A stretch of 64,000 bases of DNA from positions 1-64,000 of the forward strand of contig QFQY01000037.1 of NCBI GenBank assembly GCA_003248805.1, given 5' to 3'. This document shows, piece after piece, positions 51,879-60,972 of this stretch. A model generated the notes under the pieces. That model did no database searches and was not told the origin of the DNA. It saw only the letters and a program-made list of their open reading frames with translations. The stretch comes from Chelatococcus sp. (GTDB lineage Bacteria; Pseudomonadota; Alphaproteobacteria; Rhizobiales; Beijerinckiaceae). Both the position numbers and the translations under genes were made by a program. Every line of letters begins with the position of its first letter. Positions within the stretch are counted from its first letter, which is position 1.

Positions 51879-52161
51879 CGACGCCCCTCTTTTCCGGGAG
51901 GTCCGAACAGGCTGGACGCCGCCACGCCTCGCTCGCGATCAGCCGACAACCTGTCGCGGCGATTCGGCTCCCGGCCGCCACGGGGGAGGCCGCGACGGCC
52001 CGCGCCGCGGATATTTTCCTCCGGCGCCCCTCGCGCCGCCGCCCTGGCGCGGTCTGCTGTGGAGAAGCCGGCCTGTCGCACCGCCGATGCGCTCGCGCCG
52101 ATTGCCGAGCGCATGGGGAGCCCCCTAGCCTCGCCCGCGTCCTTTGCGCGAGGGAGTCTTC

Positions 52162-53055
52162 ATGTCCGCCGACTTCGCCCCGCCGCCCGGCCTCCGTCAC
52201 CGGCAGCTCTCCGTCCGCGACACGGTGCTGCATGTCGCGGAAGTCGGCGACGGCACGCCGCTCCTGCTGCTGCATGGCTGGCCCGAATTCTGGGCGAGCT
52301 GGCTGCCGGTCATGAATCGCCTCCATGGCGACTTCCGCCTGATCGCGCCGGATCTGCGCGGCTTCGGCGAGAGCGCCAAGACGCCCTCGCCGCGCAGCGA
52401 TGTCGGCGCCAACGTCCATGCCGACGACATCGCCGAGCTGATCGGCGTGCTCGGGCTCGAAACGGTCGGCGTCGTCGGCCACGATGTCGGCGCCTATGTC
52501 GCCCAGGCGCTGGCACGGCGCCATCCACGGCTGGTCGAGCGCCTGCTGTTCTTCAATTGCCCGACGCCCCGGGTCGGCGAGCTCTGGGTGCGCGAGGGCC
52601 ACGTCAACGAGATCTGGTACCAGTCGTTCCAGCAACTCCCGCTCGCCGAGGCGCTGGCCGGCATGAACCGCGAGGCCTGCGCCCTCTATATCGGGCACTT
52701 TCTCACGCATTGGTGCCATCGGAAGGACGCCTTCATCCCCGCCTTCGACATGTTCGTCGACAACTTCATGAAGCCCGGCAACCTGCGCGGCGGCTTCGAC
52801 TGGTACCGCAGCCAGAACGCCGCGCGGCTCGCGGCGATCGACGGCCATCCGACGCCCTCGGTGCCGATCCACCAGCCGACCCGCGTCCATTGGGGGCGCC
52901 ACGACCCCATCCTCAAATCGGAATGGGGCAAGCTCGTGCCGGACTATTTCGACAAGGTCGAGGTCACCTATTGCGAGGTGGCGGGGCATTTCGTGCATGT
53001 CGAGGCTCCCGACGAAGCCGCCGAGGTGATCACCGACACCTTCGGCGATCTCTGA
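52162..53055 (+). CDS. Alpha/beta hydrolase, epoxide hydrolase/dehalogenase type
   Basis: 297 aa. The oxyanion stretch LLLHGWPEFWASW and the nucleophile elbow VVGHDVGAY place an aspartate where esterases have serine, as in epoxide hydrolases and haloacetate dehalogenases. The general base is the histidine in VAGHFVHVEAP. The ATG at 52162 has GAGGGAG upstream; a TTG six codons earlier is less likely. The substrate is unknown. Confidence 0.85.
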   Translation: MSADFAPPPGLRHRQLSVRDTVLHVAEVGDGTPLLLLHGWPEFWASWLPVMNRLHGDFRLIAPDLRGFGESAKTPSPRSDVGANVHADDIAELIGVLGLETVGVVGHDVGAYVAQALARRHPRLVERLLFFNCPTPRVGELWVREGHVNEIWYQSFQQLPLAEALAGMNREACALYIGHFLTHWCHRKDAFIPAFDMFVDNFMKPGNLRGGFDWYRSQNAARLAAIDGHPTPSVPIHQPTRVHWGRHDPILKSEWGKLVPDYFDKVEVTYCEVAGHFVHVEAPDEAAEVITDTFGDL

Positions 53056-53405
53056 CGAGCCGCAGGGCGGATGCGAGCCGGGCCGCGGGCACGCCGTTTT
53101 CCGCGCCCCTCTCGTCATCGGGCCGGAAGTGCTTAAATGGAGCGAGCCAGGGCGGCGCTCTTGCGGCGTTTACGGGCGGAGGCGAGAGGATCGGCCGATG
53201 CGACAGACGCGAATCCAGATCTGGTGGCGTGCAGCGTCATGCCGGCGACATGCAGCGGAGAACGAATCCCGATTCTGCCCGAGTCAGCGATTCGGGCCCG
53301 CTTCGTTCCGGACTCGTTCCGTTCCCTGACGCGCGCGTCACCGACTGCCTCGTAACGGCACGCCGTGTCCGCACGGCGCGCCAGGATTAGAGTGGTTCCA
53401 GCGTC
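53056..53405. other. Gap upstream of the Suv3-like helicase
   Basis: About 350 bp with no convincing gene. A plus-strand frame of 72 codons at 53137-53355 has no ribosome-binding site or family. Near the helicase start there is an 11-bp hairpin with one G-U pair (53357-53382), which would sit in the 5' leader. Confidence 0.45.
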
Positions 53406-56400
53406 TTGCCCGTCGCCTCCCGCCCCCTGCCGGCCACCGCCCGCGCCCATGGCGTCACCGCGGTGCTCGGCCCCACGAACACCGGCAAGACCCATCTCGC
53501 GATCGAGCGGATGACCGCGCATCCGACGGGCATGATCGGCCTGCCGTTGCGTCTGCTCGCCCGCGAGGTCTATGGCCGCGTCGTCGAGAAGGTCGGCGCG
53601 GAGGCCGTCGCGCTCGTCACCGGCGAGGAGAAGATCAAGCCGGAGCGCCCGCGCTTCTGGATCTGCACGGTGGAGGCGATGCCGCGCGACCTCGAGGTCG
53701 ACTTCATCGCCATCGACGAGATCCAGCTCGCGGCCGATCTCGACCGCGGCCACGTCTTCACCGACCGGATGCTGAACCGGCGCGGCCGGGCCGAGACGAT
53801 GCTGATCGGCGCGGGGACGATGCGCCCGGTGATCGAGCAGCTCATGCCCGGCGTCAATGTCGCGACGCGCCCGCGCCTCTCGCAGCTGCTCTTCGCCGGA
53901 GACCGCAAGATCACCCGGCTGCCGCCACGCTCCGCGATCGTCGCCTTCTCGGTCGAGGAGGTCTACGCCGTCGCCGAGCTGATCCGCCGGCAGAAGGGCG
54001 GCGCGGCCGTGGTGCTCGGCGCGCTGTCGCCGCGCACCCGCAACGCCCAGGTCGAGCTCTACCAGTCGGGCGACGTCGATTATCTCGTCGCCACGGACGC
54101 GATCGGCATGGGGCTCAACCTCGATGTCGACCACATCGCCTTCGCCGCCGACTGGAAATTCGACGGGCACCAGTTCCGCCGGCTCAATCCGGCCGAGTTC
54201 GGCCAGATCGCCGGACGGGCGGGCCGGCACCTGCGCGACGGCACCTTCGGCACGAGCGGGCGCTGCCAGCCCTTCGAGGCGGAACTCGTCGAGCAGATCG
54301 AGAATCATCGCTTCGAGCCGCTGCGCCAGCTGCAATGGCGCAGCTCCGAGCTCGCGACCCACTCGGTCGCGTCGCTTTTGGAAAGCCTCAACCGCCAGCC
54401 GAACGAGGCGGCACTGACGCGGGCGCTGATCACCGAGGACCAGCGCACGCTCGAAATCCTCGCCAAGGATCGCGAGGTCGCCGATCTCGCCCATGGCAGG
54501 GCGGCGGTCGAGCGGCTGTGGGAAGTCTGCGGCCTGCCCGACTACCGCAAGATCTCGCCGCTCCAGCATGCCGACCTCGCCACCACGCTCTATCTCCGGC
54601 TGATGCGGCATGGGCGGCTCGATCCCGACTGGTTCGGCCAGCAGCTCGCCACGCTCGACCGCACCGATGGCGAGATCGACACGCTGTCCGCCCGCATCTC
54701 GCAGGTGAGGACCTGGAGCTTCGTCGCCAACCGACCTGACTGGCTTCCTGATCCCGAGCATTGGCAGGGGATGGCGCGTCTTGTAGAGGACAAGCTGTCG
54801 GACGCTCTGCACGAGCGCATCGCGAGCCGGTTCGTGGACCGGCGGACGAGCGTGCTGCTGCGTCGTTTGCGGGAGAATGCGATGTTGGAGGCCGAGGTCA
54901 CCACGGCGGGCGACGTGCTCGTCGAGGGCCAGCACGTCGGAATGCTGCAGGGGTTTCGCTTTACGGCGGATCCAAAGGCCGGCGGTCCGGAAGCGAAGGC
55001 GCTCAACCTCGCGGCGATGAAGGCGCTCGCCTCCGAGATCGAGGCGCGCGCGGCGCGACTCGTTCTGGCGGGCGACGACGCCTTCCTGCTCTCGCATGAC
55101 GGGCTGGTGCGCTGGATCGGCGAGCCCGTGGCGCGGCTGGTCGCCGGCGAGAAGGCGCTGGAACCGCGCCTGCGTCTGCTGGTCGAGGAGCATCTGACCG
55201 GGCCGGCGCGCGAGCAGGTCGAGGCGCGGCTGACGAACTGGCTGAAGAATCACGTCACCAAGCTGCTGGGCGCTCTCCAGGTCCTGGAGAACGCCACGAC
55301 GCTGAACGGCATCGCGCGCGGCATCGCCTATCAGGCGGCGGAAGCGCTCGGCGTGCTCGAACGCGCCAAGGTCGGCGAGGAGATGAAGGCGCTGGACCAG
55401 GAGGGCCGCGCCGGGCTGCGCCAGCTCGGCATCCGCTTCGGCGCCTTCCACCTCTATGTGCCGGCCCTGCTGAAGCCCGCCCCGCGCGCGCTCGCAGCCC
55501 AGCTCTGGGCGCTGAAGCACGGCTCTCCGGAGCAGGCGGGCCTCGACGACATCTCGCATCTGGCCTCCTCCGGCCGCACCTCCTTCCAGGCCGACAAGGC
55601 CGTGCCGAAGGGGCTCTACCGCGCGGCCGGCTACCGGGTCTGCGGCGAGCGGGCGGTCCGCGTCGACATTCTCGAAAGGCTGGCCGATCTCATCCGCCCC
55701 GCCATCGCCTATCGCCCGGGCGTGACCGCAGGGGCGGCGCCGGCCGGTGCCGCCGACCAGGACGGCTTCGTCGTGACCGGCGCGATGACCTCGCTCGTCG
55801 GCTGCGCCGGCGAGGATTTCGCCTCGATCCTGCGCTCGCTCGGCTATGTCTCGGCGAAGCGCCCCGGCCCGGCCATCACCGTGCCGCTGCTGCCGGCGGC
55901 CGCTACGACACCCGCGGCAACCCAGGCTGCCACCGTCACGAGCCCGGCGAACGAGGGCGAGGCCGCAGCGGAAGCCGAGCCGGCCGTGGCGACGGACGAT
56001 GCCGGCGAGACGGCAGACGCCGCTCCGGCGCCGGAGACACCGGACGTTCCCGTGCTGACGGCGCAGGAACTCGCAGCGCAGGAACTCGGCTCTGCCGACG
56101 AGCCTGCCCCGGCGGCCGAGACGGCCTCCGTCGCGGACGAGGCGGCTTCTGCCGCGCCCGTGCCCGCCGATGCCATGCTGCCTCCGCATCCGGCAAGCGA
56201 GGCCGAAGCCGGCGCGGCTGCCCTCGAGACCGGCGCGCAGCCGGGCGAGGCCGGAGAGGTTCGGGCTGCCTCCACCCCGGCCGAGCCCGAGGAGATCGAA
56301 GTCTGGCGTCCGCATCGCCATCAGGGCGGACGGCGCCCCGAACAGGGCGCGCGCTCCGGCCGGCCGGAGCGCCCGCAGCAGGGCGGGCGGCGCGACGACC

Positions 56401-56744
56401 GCAGGCCGCGTGGCGGCGGACGTCCCGGTTCCGCCCCCGGTCAGGAGCAGCCCGCGGCGCAGGCCGCCGGGGCGGAGGCGAGCCAGCAGCAGCGCCCGCC
56501 GCGGCGCGACGAACGAGCGCGGGACGACAGGAACCGGGGCGGGCGGCCGGACCGCGAGGAACGCGGCGGCCCCCGTCGCGAGGGCCAGCGCCCCGGCGGT
56601 CCCCGGCGCGACGAGCGTGGGGACCGCGGCGGCGAGCGCTTCCAGCAGCCCAGGCCCAGGCCTGCCGCACGCGAGCCCGATCCGGATTCGCCCTTCGCCA
56701 AGCTCGCCGCCCTGAAGGCGCAGCTCGAAGGCAGCAAGGACTGA
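53406..56744 (+). CDS. Suv3-like DExH RNA helicase with long disordered C-terminal tail
   Basis: 1112 aa. The helicase core starts at once with AVLGPTNTGKTHLAIERM (Walker A), IAIDEIQLAADLDRG (DEIQ, as in mitochondrial Suv3) and QIAGRAGRHLRDG (motif VI), followed by a Suv3-type C-terminal region to about residue 815. Alphaproteobacterial relatives are the bacterial counterpart of the mitochondrial degradosome helicase. From about 825 to the end the protein is Ala/Pro/Glu-rich and then Arg/Gly-rich (GGRRDDRRPRGGGR), probably disordered and RNA-binding. A TTG start is needed to include the first residues. The S4-domain gene follows after 12 bp. Confidence 0.87.
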   Translation: MPVASRPLPATARAHGVTAVLGPTNTGKTHLAIERMTAHPTGMIGLPLRLLAREVYGRVVEKVGAEAVALVTGEEKIKPERPRFWICTVEAMPRDLEVDFIAIDEIQLAADLDRGHVFTDRMLNRRGRAETMLIGAGTMRPVIEQLMPGVNVATRPRLSQLLFAGDRKITRLPPRSAIVAFSVEEVYAVAELIRRQKGGAAVVLGALSPRTRNAQVELYQSGDVDYLVATDAIGMGLNLDVDHIAFAADWKFDGHQFRRLNPAEFGQIAGRAGRHLRDGTFGTSGRCQPFEAELVEQIENHRFEPLRQLQWRSSELATHSVASLLESLNRQPNEAALTRALITEDQRTLEILAKDREVADLAHGRAAVERLWEVCGLPDYRKISPLQHADLATTLYLRLMRHGRLDPDWFGQQLATLDRTDGEIDTLSARISQVRTWSFVANRPDWLPDPEHWQGMARLVEDKLSDALHERIASRFVDRRTSVLLRRLRENAMLEAEVTTAGDVLVEGQHVGMLQGFRFTADPKAGGPEAKALNLAAMKALASEIEARAARLVLAGDDAFLLSHDGLVRWIGEPVARLVAGEKALEPRLRLLVEEHLTGPAREQVEARLTNWLKNHVTKLLGALQVLENATTLNGIARGIAYQAAEALGVLERAKVGEEMKALDQEGRAGLRQLGIRFGAFHLYVPALLKPAPRALAAQLWALKHGSPEQAGLDDISHLASSGRTSFQADKAVPKGLYRAAGYRVCGERAVRVDILERLADLIRPAIAYRPGVTAGAAPAGAADQDGFVVTGAMTSLVGCAGEDFASILRSLGYVSAKRPGPAITVPLLPAAATTPAATQAATVTSPANEGEAAAEAEPAVATDDAGETADAAPAPETPDVPVLTAQELAAQELGSADEPAPAAETASVADEAASAAPVPADAMLPPHPASEAEAGAAALETGAQPGEAGEVRAASTPAEPEEIEVWRPHRHQGGRRPEQGARSGRPERPQQGGRRDDRRPRGGGRPGSAPGQEQPAAQAAGAEASQQQRPPRRDERARDDRNRGGRPDREERGGPRREGQRPGGPRRDERGDRGGERFQQPRPRPAAREPDPDSPFAKLAALKAQLEGSKD

Positions 56745-56756
56745 GGGAATCCGGCG

Positions 56757-57071
56757 TTGCGGGACGATCGTCAGCGCCTCGACAAATGGCTCTGGTTCGC
56801 CCGCTTCGCCAAGACCAGGCCTGCCGCCGTGCGCCTGGCGGGGGACGGGCATGTCCGGATCGACGGGCGGCGGGTGACCAGCCCGGGCCACCCTCTCAAA
56901 CTCGGCGACGTCCTGACGCTGGCCCTGGCGCATGCCACGGTGGTGGTCCGGATCGTCGCGCTCGGCGCAAGGCGCGGCCCTTACGAAGAGGCCCGGACAC
57001 TCTACCAACGCCTGGACGGCGGCGGCGACGCCGAGGCGCAGGAGACCGGCGACGGCGGGGCCGACCCATGA
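56757..57071 (+). CDS. S4-domain RNA-binding protein (Hsp15-like)
   Basis: 104 aa. An S4 motif opens the protein: RLDKWLWFARFAKTRPAAVR, then GHVRIDGRRVTSPGHPLKLG. Hsp15/HslR binds free 50S subunits carrying nascent chains; the alphaproteobacterial form is similar in size. The start is a TTG after GAGGGA. It follows the Suv3-like helicase closely, giving an RNA-related pair. Its stop codon lies inside the 36-bp palindrome upstream of fdxA. Confidence 0.85.
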   Translation: MRDDRQRLDKWLWFARFAKTRPAAVRLAGDGHVRIDGRRVTSPGHPLKLGDVLTLALAHATVVVRIVALGARRGPYEEARTLYQRLDGGGDAEAQETGDGGADP

Positions 57072-57101
57072 AATTCGTTTGCATGCAAACAAATTTCATG
57101 G
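57066..57101. promoter_or_regulatory. 36-bp near-perfect palindrome upstream of fdxA
   Basis: The sequence is symmetric about 57083/57084 (core GTTTGCATGCAAAC, flanks CCATGAAATT and AATTTCATGG) with a single mismatched pair (57076/57091). AT-rich dyads of this size are typical of MarR/TetR-type operators. It lies 139 bp before the fdxA ATG and overlaps the preceding stop codon. Confidence 0.6.
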
Positions 57102-57240
57102 TGAGTTTCAGGCTGGATTTTTCGCTTTCGGCCGCCTATGCGAGGGTGAAATCTGCGAGGATTGGTCCGGACGGCCCGAAGGGCCACGTGCTCCGGGCTC
57201 TTTTCGAGGCGCCTCAGCGGACTGGGAAGGACCGTCGACA

Positions 57241-57576
57241 ATGACCTATGTGGTCACCGAAAACTGCATCAAGTGCAAGTACATGGACTGTGTCGAGGTC
57301 TGTCCGGTCGACTGCTTCTACGAAGGCGAGAACATGCTCGTCATCCACCCCGACGAGTGCATCGACTGCGGCGTCTGCGAGCCCGAATGCCCGGCGGAGG
57401 CGATCAAGCCGGACACCGAGCCCGGCCTCGAAAGCTGGCTGCAGCTCAACGCGAAATACGCGGCGAGCTGGCCGAATATCAGCCAGAAGAAGGATGCGCC
57501 GGCCGACGCCAAGGAGTTCGACGGCAAGCCCGGCAAGCTCGATCTCTTCTCGCCGGAACCCGGCGCCGGCGACTGA
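57241..57576 (+). CDS. fdxA: Ferredoxin FdxA (7Fe-8S, alphaproteobacterial type)
   Basis: 111 aa. The first cluster motif CIKCKYMDCVEVCPVDC and the second CIDCGVCEPECP are those of the di-cluster [3Fe-4S][4Fe-4S] ferredoxins, with the long C-terminal helical tail typical of FdxA. It carries electrons in the cytoplasm. Between the palindrome and the ATG, a 48-codon frame beginning MVSFRLDFSL overlaps the fdxA start by 4 nt and might be a leader peptide. Regulation through the palindrome is inferred. Confidence 0.95.
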   Translation: MTYVVTENCIKCKYMDCVEVCPVDCFYEGENMLVIHPDECIDCGVCEPECPAEAIKPDTEPGLESWLQLNAKYAASWPNISQKKDAPADAKEFDGKPGKLDLFSPEPGAGD

Positions 57577-57970
57577 TCGCCGGGCCTTCCGAAGCAACGC
57601 GGAAACGCCTCTCGACGAGGGGCCGGCACGTTAACCAAACGTGGCCCGGGATGCCGGGGGCGGGCCACAAAGCACGTTTACCTTTGATTCGGCGTGTTTT
57701 TTATGATACATAATGGACCCAGTCGAACTGGTTCCGCATGCCCCTGCGCATTTTCCACAATTCGGGGCACCCCCTGACAGAAGGTCGATGTGAGCCACTG
57801 GCCGGAGCCAGGGTGATACGTCGTCGTCGCGGGCGGGAAGATGAAGCAATCGGCTGAGGGAGCGTGAGGCGGCGGGCCGAAGCCCGTGCCGCGTTCAGGC
57901 AAAATGCCTGCGGCCATCCGGCCGGAGGCGGATGATCGCGACGAGCGGTCTGGTCAGGAGTCGTAACGGC
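57577..57970. other. Gap between fdxA and carD with a candidate promoter
   Basis: About 395 bp without a credible gene. It contains an AT-rich patch with TTGATT (57684-57689), 17 bp, and TACATA (57707-57712), a plausible sigma-70 promoter for carD giving a long leader of about 250 nt. The leader has no obvious terminator-type hairpin. Confidence 0.45.
57684..57712 (+). promoter_or_regulatory. Candidate sigma-70 promoter of carD
   Basis: TTGATT and TACATA are separated by 17 bp in the most AT-rich part of the fdxA-carD gap and point toward carD. The match to consensus is moderate. Confidence 0.4.
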
Positions 57971-58573
57971 ATGTCCACGGTGAAGAAAGCTGTTGTGCGC
58001 CAGGGGTTCAAGACGGGCGAATACGTCGTCTACCCGTCCCATGGCGTCGGCCAGATCACGGCGATCGAAGAGCAGGAAGTCGCCGGCTTCAAGCTCGAAC
58101 TCTTCGTGGTCAGCTTCTCCAAGGACAAGATGACCCTGCGCGTTCCTACCGGCAAGGCGGCCAGCGTCGGCCTGCGCAAGCTCGCCGATGCGGAGGCCGT
58201 CACCAAGGCGCTGACGACCCTGACGGGCCGCGCCCGCGTCAAGCGCACCATGTGGTCGCGCCGCGCGCAGGAATACGAGGCGAAGATCAACTCGGGCGAT
58301 CTCGTCGCGATCGCCGAGGTCGTGCGCGACCTGTATCGCTCCGACGCCCAGCCCGAGCAGTCCTATTCCGAGCGCCAGCTCTACGAGGCCGCCGTCGACC
58401 GCATGACCCGCGAGATCGCGGTGGTCGAGGACGTGACGGAGACCGAGGCGCTGAAGAAGATCGAGGCTCAGCTCGCCAAGTCGCCGCGCCGCGCCGCCAA
58501 GGGCGAGCAGGCCGAGGCCGCCGATGCCGAGATCGAGGGCGACAACGACGACATGCAGGAAGAGGCCGCCTGA
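57971..58573 (+). CDS. carD: CarD-family transcription regulator
   Basis: 200 aa. The RNA-polymerase-interacting Tudor-like domain opens with FKTGEYVVYPSHGVGQITAI and is followed by the helical DNA-minor-groove domain (about 75-170); an acidic tail ends the protein. CarD stabilises open promoter complexes, notably at rRNA promoters. I chose MSTVKKAVVRQ with AGGAG 10 nt upstream. A strong intrinsic terminator follows. Confidence 0.93.
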   Translation: MSTVKKAVVRQGFKTGEYVVYPSHGVGQITAIEEQEVAGFKLELFVVSFSKDKMTLRVPTGKAASVGLRKLADAEAVTKALTTLTGRARVKRTMWSRRAQEYEAKINSGDLVAIAEVVRDLYRSDAQPEQSYSERQLYEAAVDRMTREIAVVEDVTETEALKKIEAQLAKSPRRAAKGEQAEAADAEIEGDNDDMQEEAA

Positions 58574-58600
58574 GCGCGCTGCATCCTTCCGGAATCCGAG

Positions 58601-58628
58601 GACCCGGCGGGCGACCGCCGGGTCTTTT
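58601..58628 (+). terminator. Intrinsic terminator after carD
   Basis: GACCCGGCGG and CCGCCGGGTC form a perfect 10-bp stem with a GCGA loop followed by TTTT. Confidence 0.88.
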
Positions 58629-58678
58629 CGTATCGGCAGGGCGGCGTTGCAGGACTGCGGCGCGGCTCTCGGGCGCTT

Positions 58679-60166
58679 CTATTCCGCGACGATCTTGTAG
58701 CGCTCGCCCGGGGTCAGGGGGCCGTCGCGCTCGAGGCCGTTCAGCAGCAGGAAGAGCTCGAGCGGCCGGTCCTGCTCCTGCATGCGTTCCGCCATCGCGG
58801 CTGCGGTATCCCCCGCCGTCGCGGCGACGAGCCTGATCTGCATCGGACGCACGGCCTGCGCCTCGGCGGGGCTGAGCGCACGGAAGCTCTCGATCACCCT
58901 GCGCATCGCGCGCTCGGGGTCGTTGCCGTCGCGACCGGCGAGGATGAAGCGATAGACGCGGTCGCCGGCATCGACGGCGGCAAGCCGGAAGCTCCAGTCC
59001 TTGCCCCGGCCGGCGGCGACGACGGCCGGCCGGCCGCCGATCTCGCGCGTCTCGACGGCGACGGTCTCCACGCCCTCGATCCAGCCCGCGGCGACATAGG
59101 CTTCGAGGGTCTGGCCATCCTTCAGCGTCACGGAATCGAAGCGCAGAGCCTGGGCCCCGTTGGCGCTGACGCCGATGACCATGTCGCGCGCCGCCTCCAG
59201 GCTGAAATCCTCGGGAGCCGCGAAGGTGATGCGCAGGGCGCTGTTGACGTAGCGCCGGCCGCGCACGACGCCGTCGCGCGGATCATCGCCATAGGCGAGG
59301 CCGTCGATGGCGGCGAGCCAGCGGCCGCGATCCCGCTCGCCGATACCGGGCGCGCCGATCTGGCGCGCGGCGGCCGTCGCGGCCGCGATGCGCTCGGGCG
59401 TCTGCGGGTGGCTCGAGAGCATGTCGAGGCGCTTGTCCTCGGCGCTGGCCCCCTGCGCACGGCTGCGGAAGGCGGTGTTGCGGCCGAGCGCCGACAGGAA
59501 CCGGCCCGCCCCGTAAGGATCGTACCCCGCCCGCGAGATGTTGCGCACGCTGAGCTGATCGGCCTCCAGCTCCTGCTGGCGGGAGAACCTGGCCAGCGAG
59601 ACCTTGAAGCCGGCCTGAACGGCGGCGCCCTGGGCGGGATCCCGCAGAACCTGGGAGACGACCTGGCTGACCAGGGCCGATTCCGCCTCCCGCTCGGCCC
59701 GTTCGACGGCGTGCTGAGCGGTGACGTGCGCGATCTCATGCGCGAGCACGGATGCGATCTCGGAGGTGTCGCTGGCGAGCACCAGCAGCCCGCGCGTGAC
59801 GTAGAGTCGCCCGTTCGGCAGCGCGAAGGCGTTGACCGCCGGGGAGTTCAGGATCGTCACCTCATAGGTCCCGATCCGGCCTTCTCCGGCTTTCGCGAGG
59901 CGCTGCACCACGTCGTCGAGCGCCGCGCGCGCCTTGGGCGCCTTGTATTCGCCGCCGAAGGCGGCGAGCAGGCGCTGATGCTCCCGATCGGAGGCGCTCT
60001 GGACGGCCCCGAGGCGCGGCGCGAGTTCGCCACCCGCCTGCGAGGTCGGTGGCAGCAGGGCGCTCTGCTCTCCGCCCAGGCAGCCCGCGAGCAGGGCTCC
60101 CGTCAGCGAGAGGGCCGCCAGCCGCCTCGGCAGAGACGATGCTCCTTGCCGCCAGAAAGTCCGCAT
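58679..60166 (-). CDS. M48-family lipoprotein metalloprotease (BepA-like)
   Basis: 495 aa. A lipoprotein signal with lipobox LLAGC (Cys29) precedes the M48 domain: HEIAHVTAQH (His143, His147) and the third ligand region SRQQELEADQLS. The C-terminal half, about 250 residues, resembles the non-catalytic region of BepA/LoiP-like peptidases; the last part (LTPGERYKIVAE) resembles a LysM-like end. It would act in the periplasm on misfolded outer-membrane proteins. I chose the ATG at 60166, which follows the previous stop; an ATG nine codons earlier overlaps that gene. Confidence 0.88.
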   Translation of the reverse strand: MRTFWRQGASSLPRRLAALSLTGALLAGCLGGEQSALLPPTSQAGGELAPRLGAVQSASDREHQRLLAAFGGEYKAPKARAALDDVVQRLAKAGEGRIGTYEVTILNSPAVNAFALPNGRLYVTRGLLVLASDTSEIASVLAHEIAHVTAQHAVERAEREAESALVSQVVSQVLRDPAQGAAVQAGFKVSLARFSRQQELEADQLSVRNISRAGYDPYGAGRFLSALGRNTAFRSRAQGASAEDKRLDMLSSHPQTPERIAAATAAARQIGAPGIGERDRGRWLAAIDGLAYGDDPRDGVVRGRRYVNSALRITFAAPEDFSLEAARDMVIGVSANGAQALRFDSVTLKDGQTLEAYVAAGWIEGVETVAVETREIGGRPAVVAAGRGKDWSFRLAAVDAGDRVYRFILAGRDGNDPERAMRRVIESFRALSPAEAQAVRPMQIRLVAATAGDTAAAMAERMQEQDRPLELFLLLNGLERDGPLTPGERYKIVAE

Positions 60167-60170
60167 GACG

Positions 60171-60935
60171 TCAGTCGACGAGTTCCAGCGCAAATCTCGA
60201 TCTCACTTCCAGCAGGAGACCGTCTCTGCCTGATAGGATGCCGCGCGCGCGCAAGCGTTTACCGCCCAGCGCCGCCACGGTCCAGCCGCCATCCTTCAAT
60301 TCGCGCCAGAGTTGCCGTGACAGCATCACCGATGCCGCCTCGCCGCGCCGGCGCGAGAAGTTCAGATAGGTGTAACGCGAGCGCTCTCCCACGGACGCGA
60401 TCCGCCCCTCCAGCAGGATGATCTGCCCTGCATGCGCCCGCAGCGCGGCGAGATCATGACCGTCGACCAAGGCGGCGGCACCGTCCGCCGCGACGGCGGA
60501 GGCTCCTTTCGCGACGGCCGCCCGCAATTCGGCGCTGCAGCCATCCTGTCCCGGCTCGGGCAGGAAGGCGGCGGCGCCCGCCCTCAGCAGCGATGCGGCG
60601 ATGTCCTCGGCCGGCCCGCCCTCCCCGCCGCCCGCAGCGAACAGCCGGGCCGGCAGACGGCCCCAGCGATCGGCCCCCGGCAGCGTGACGAGCTTGAGGT
60701 CACGGCCGTTCCAGGCCGAAAGGGACGCGGCGAAGCGCCGGGCCTCGGGCCCATCCTGTCGCGGCGCGATGCCGACGAGGCGCAGCGAGCGCCCGTCCGC
60801 GAGCACGGGATCGCCGGCGGCGTCGACGCCCGCGAGCCGCACCGACGGCAGTTCGGGAGAAAAGCCCGGGCATGAGGGCTCTGCGCCAACGGCAGAGGCC
60901 GGAAGCAGGAACAGGGCGGCTGCCACGAATCTCAA
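60171..60935 (-). CDS. Secreted SNase-like (thermonuclease-fold) protein
   Basis: 254 aa. A signal peptide MRFVAAALFLLPASAVGA begins at a TTG preceded by a GGGGGGG run, so I chose this start over an upstream ATG inside the neighbouring gene. The domain has the SNase pattern LRLVGIAPRQDGPEARRFAA and DRWGRLPARLF, but only some of the catalytic arginines and acids are evident, so nuclease activity is uncertain. It ends 4 bp before the M48 gene, so both are probably exported and co-expressed. Confidence 0.72.
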   Translation of the reverse strand: MRFVAAALFLLPASAVGAEPSCPGFSPELPSVRLAGVDAAGDPVLADGRSLRLVGIAPRQDGPEARRFAASLSAWNGRDLKLVTLPGADRWGRLPARLFAAGGGEGGPAEDIAASLLRAGAAAFLPEPGQDGCSAELRAAVAKGASAVAADGAAALVDGHDLAALRAHAGQIILLEGRIASVGERSRYTYLNFSRRRGEAASVMLSRQLWRELKDGGWTVAALGGKRLRARGILSGRDGLLLEVRSRFALELVD

Positions 60936-60972
60936 GCCGCCCCCCCGATCCGCCTTCCGCGCGGCGGCCGGG

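Noticed and set aside
53133..57092. Minus-strand open frame of about 1319 codons opposite the Suv3-like and S4 genes
   Set aside because: It is antisense to two well-supported genes, has Arg/Gly/Ala low-complexity composition and no recognisable domain. Long antisense frames are expected at this GC content.
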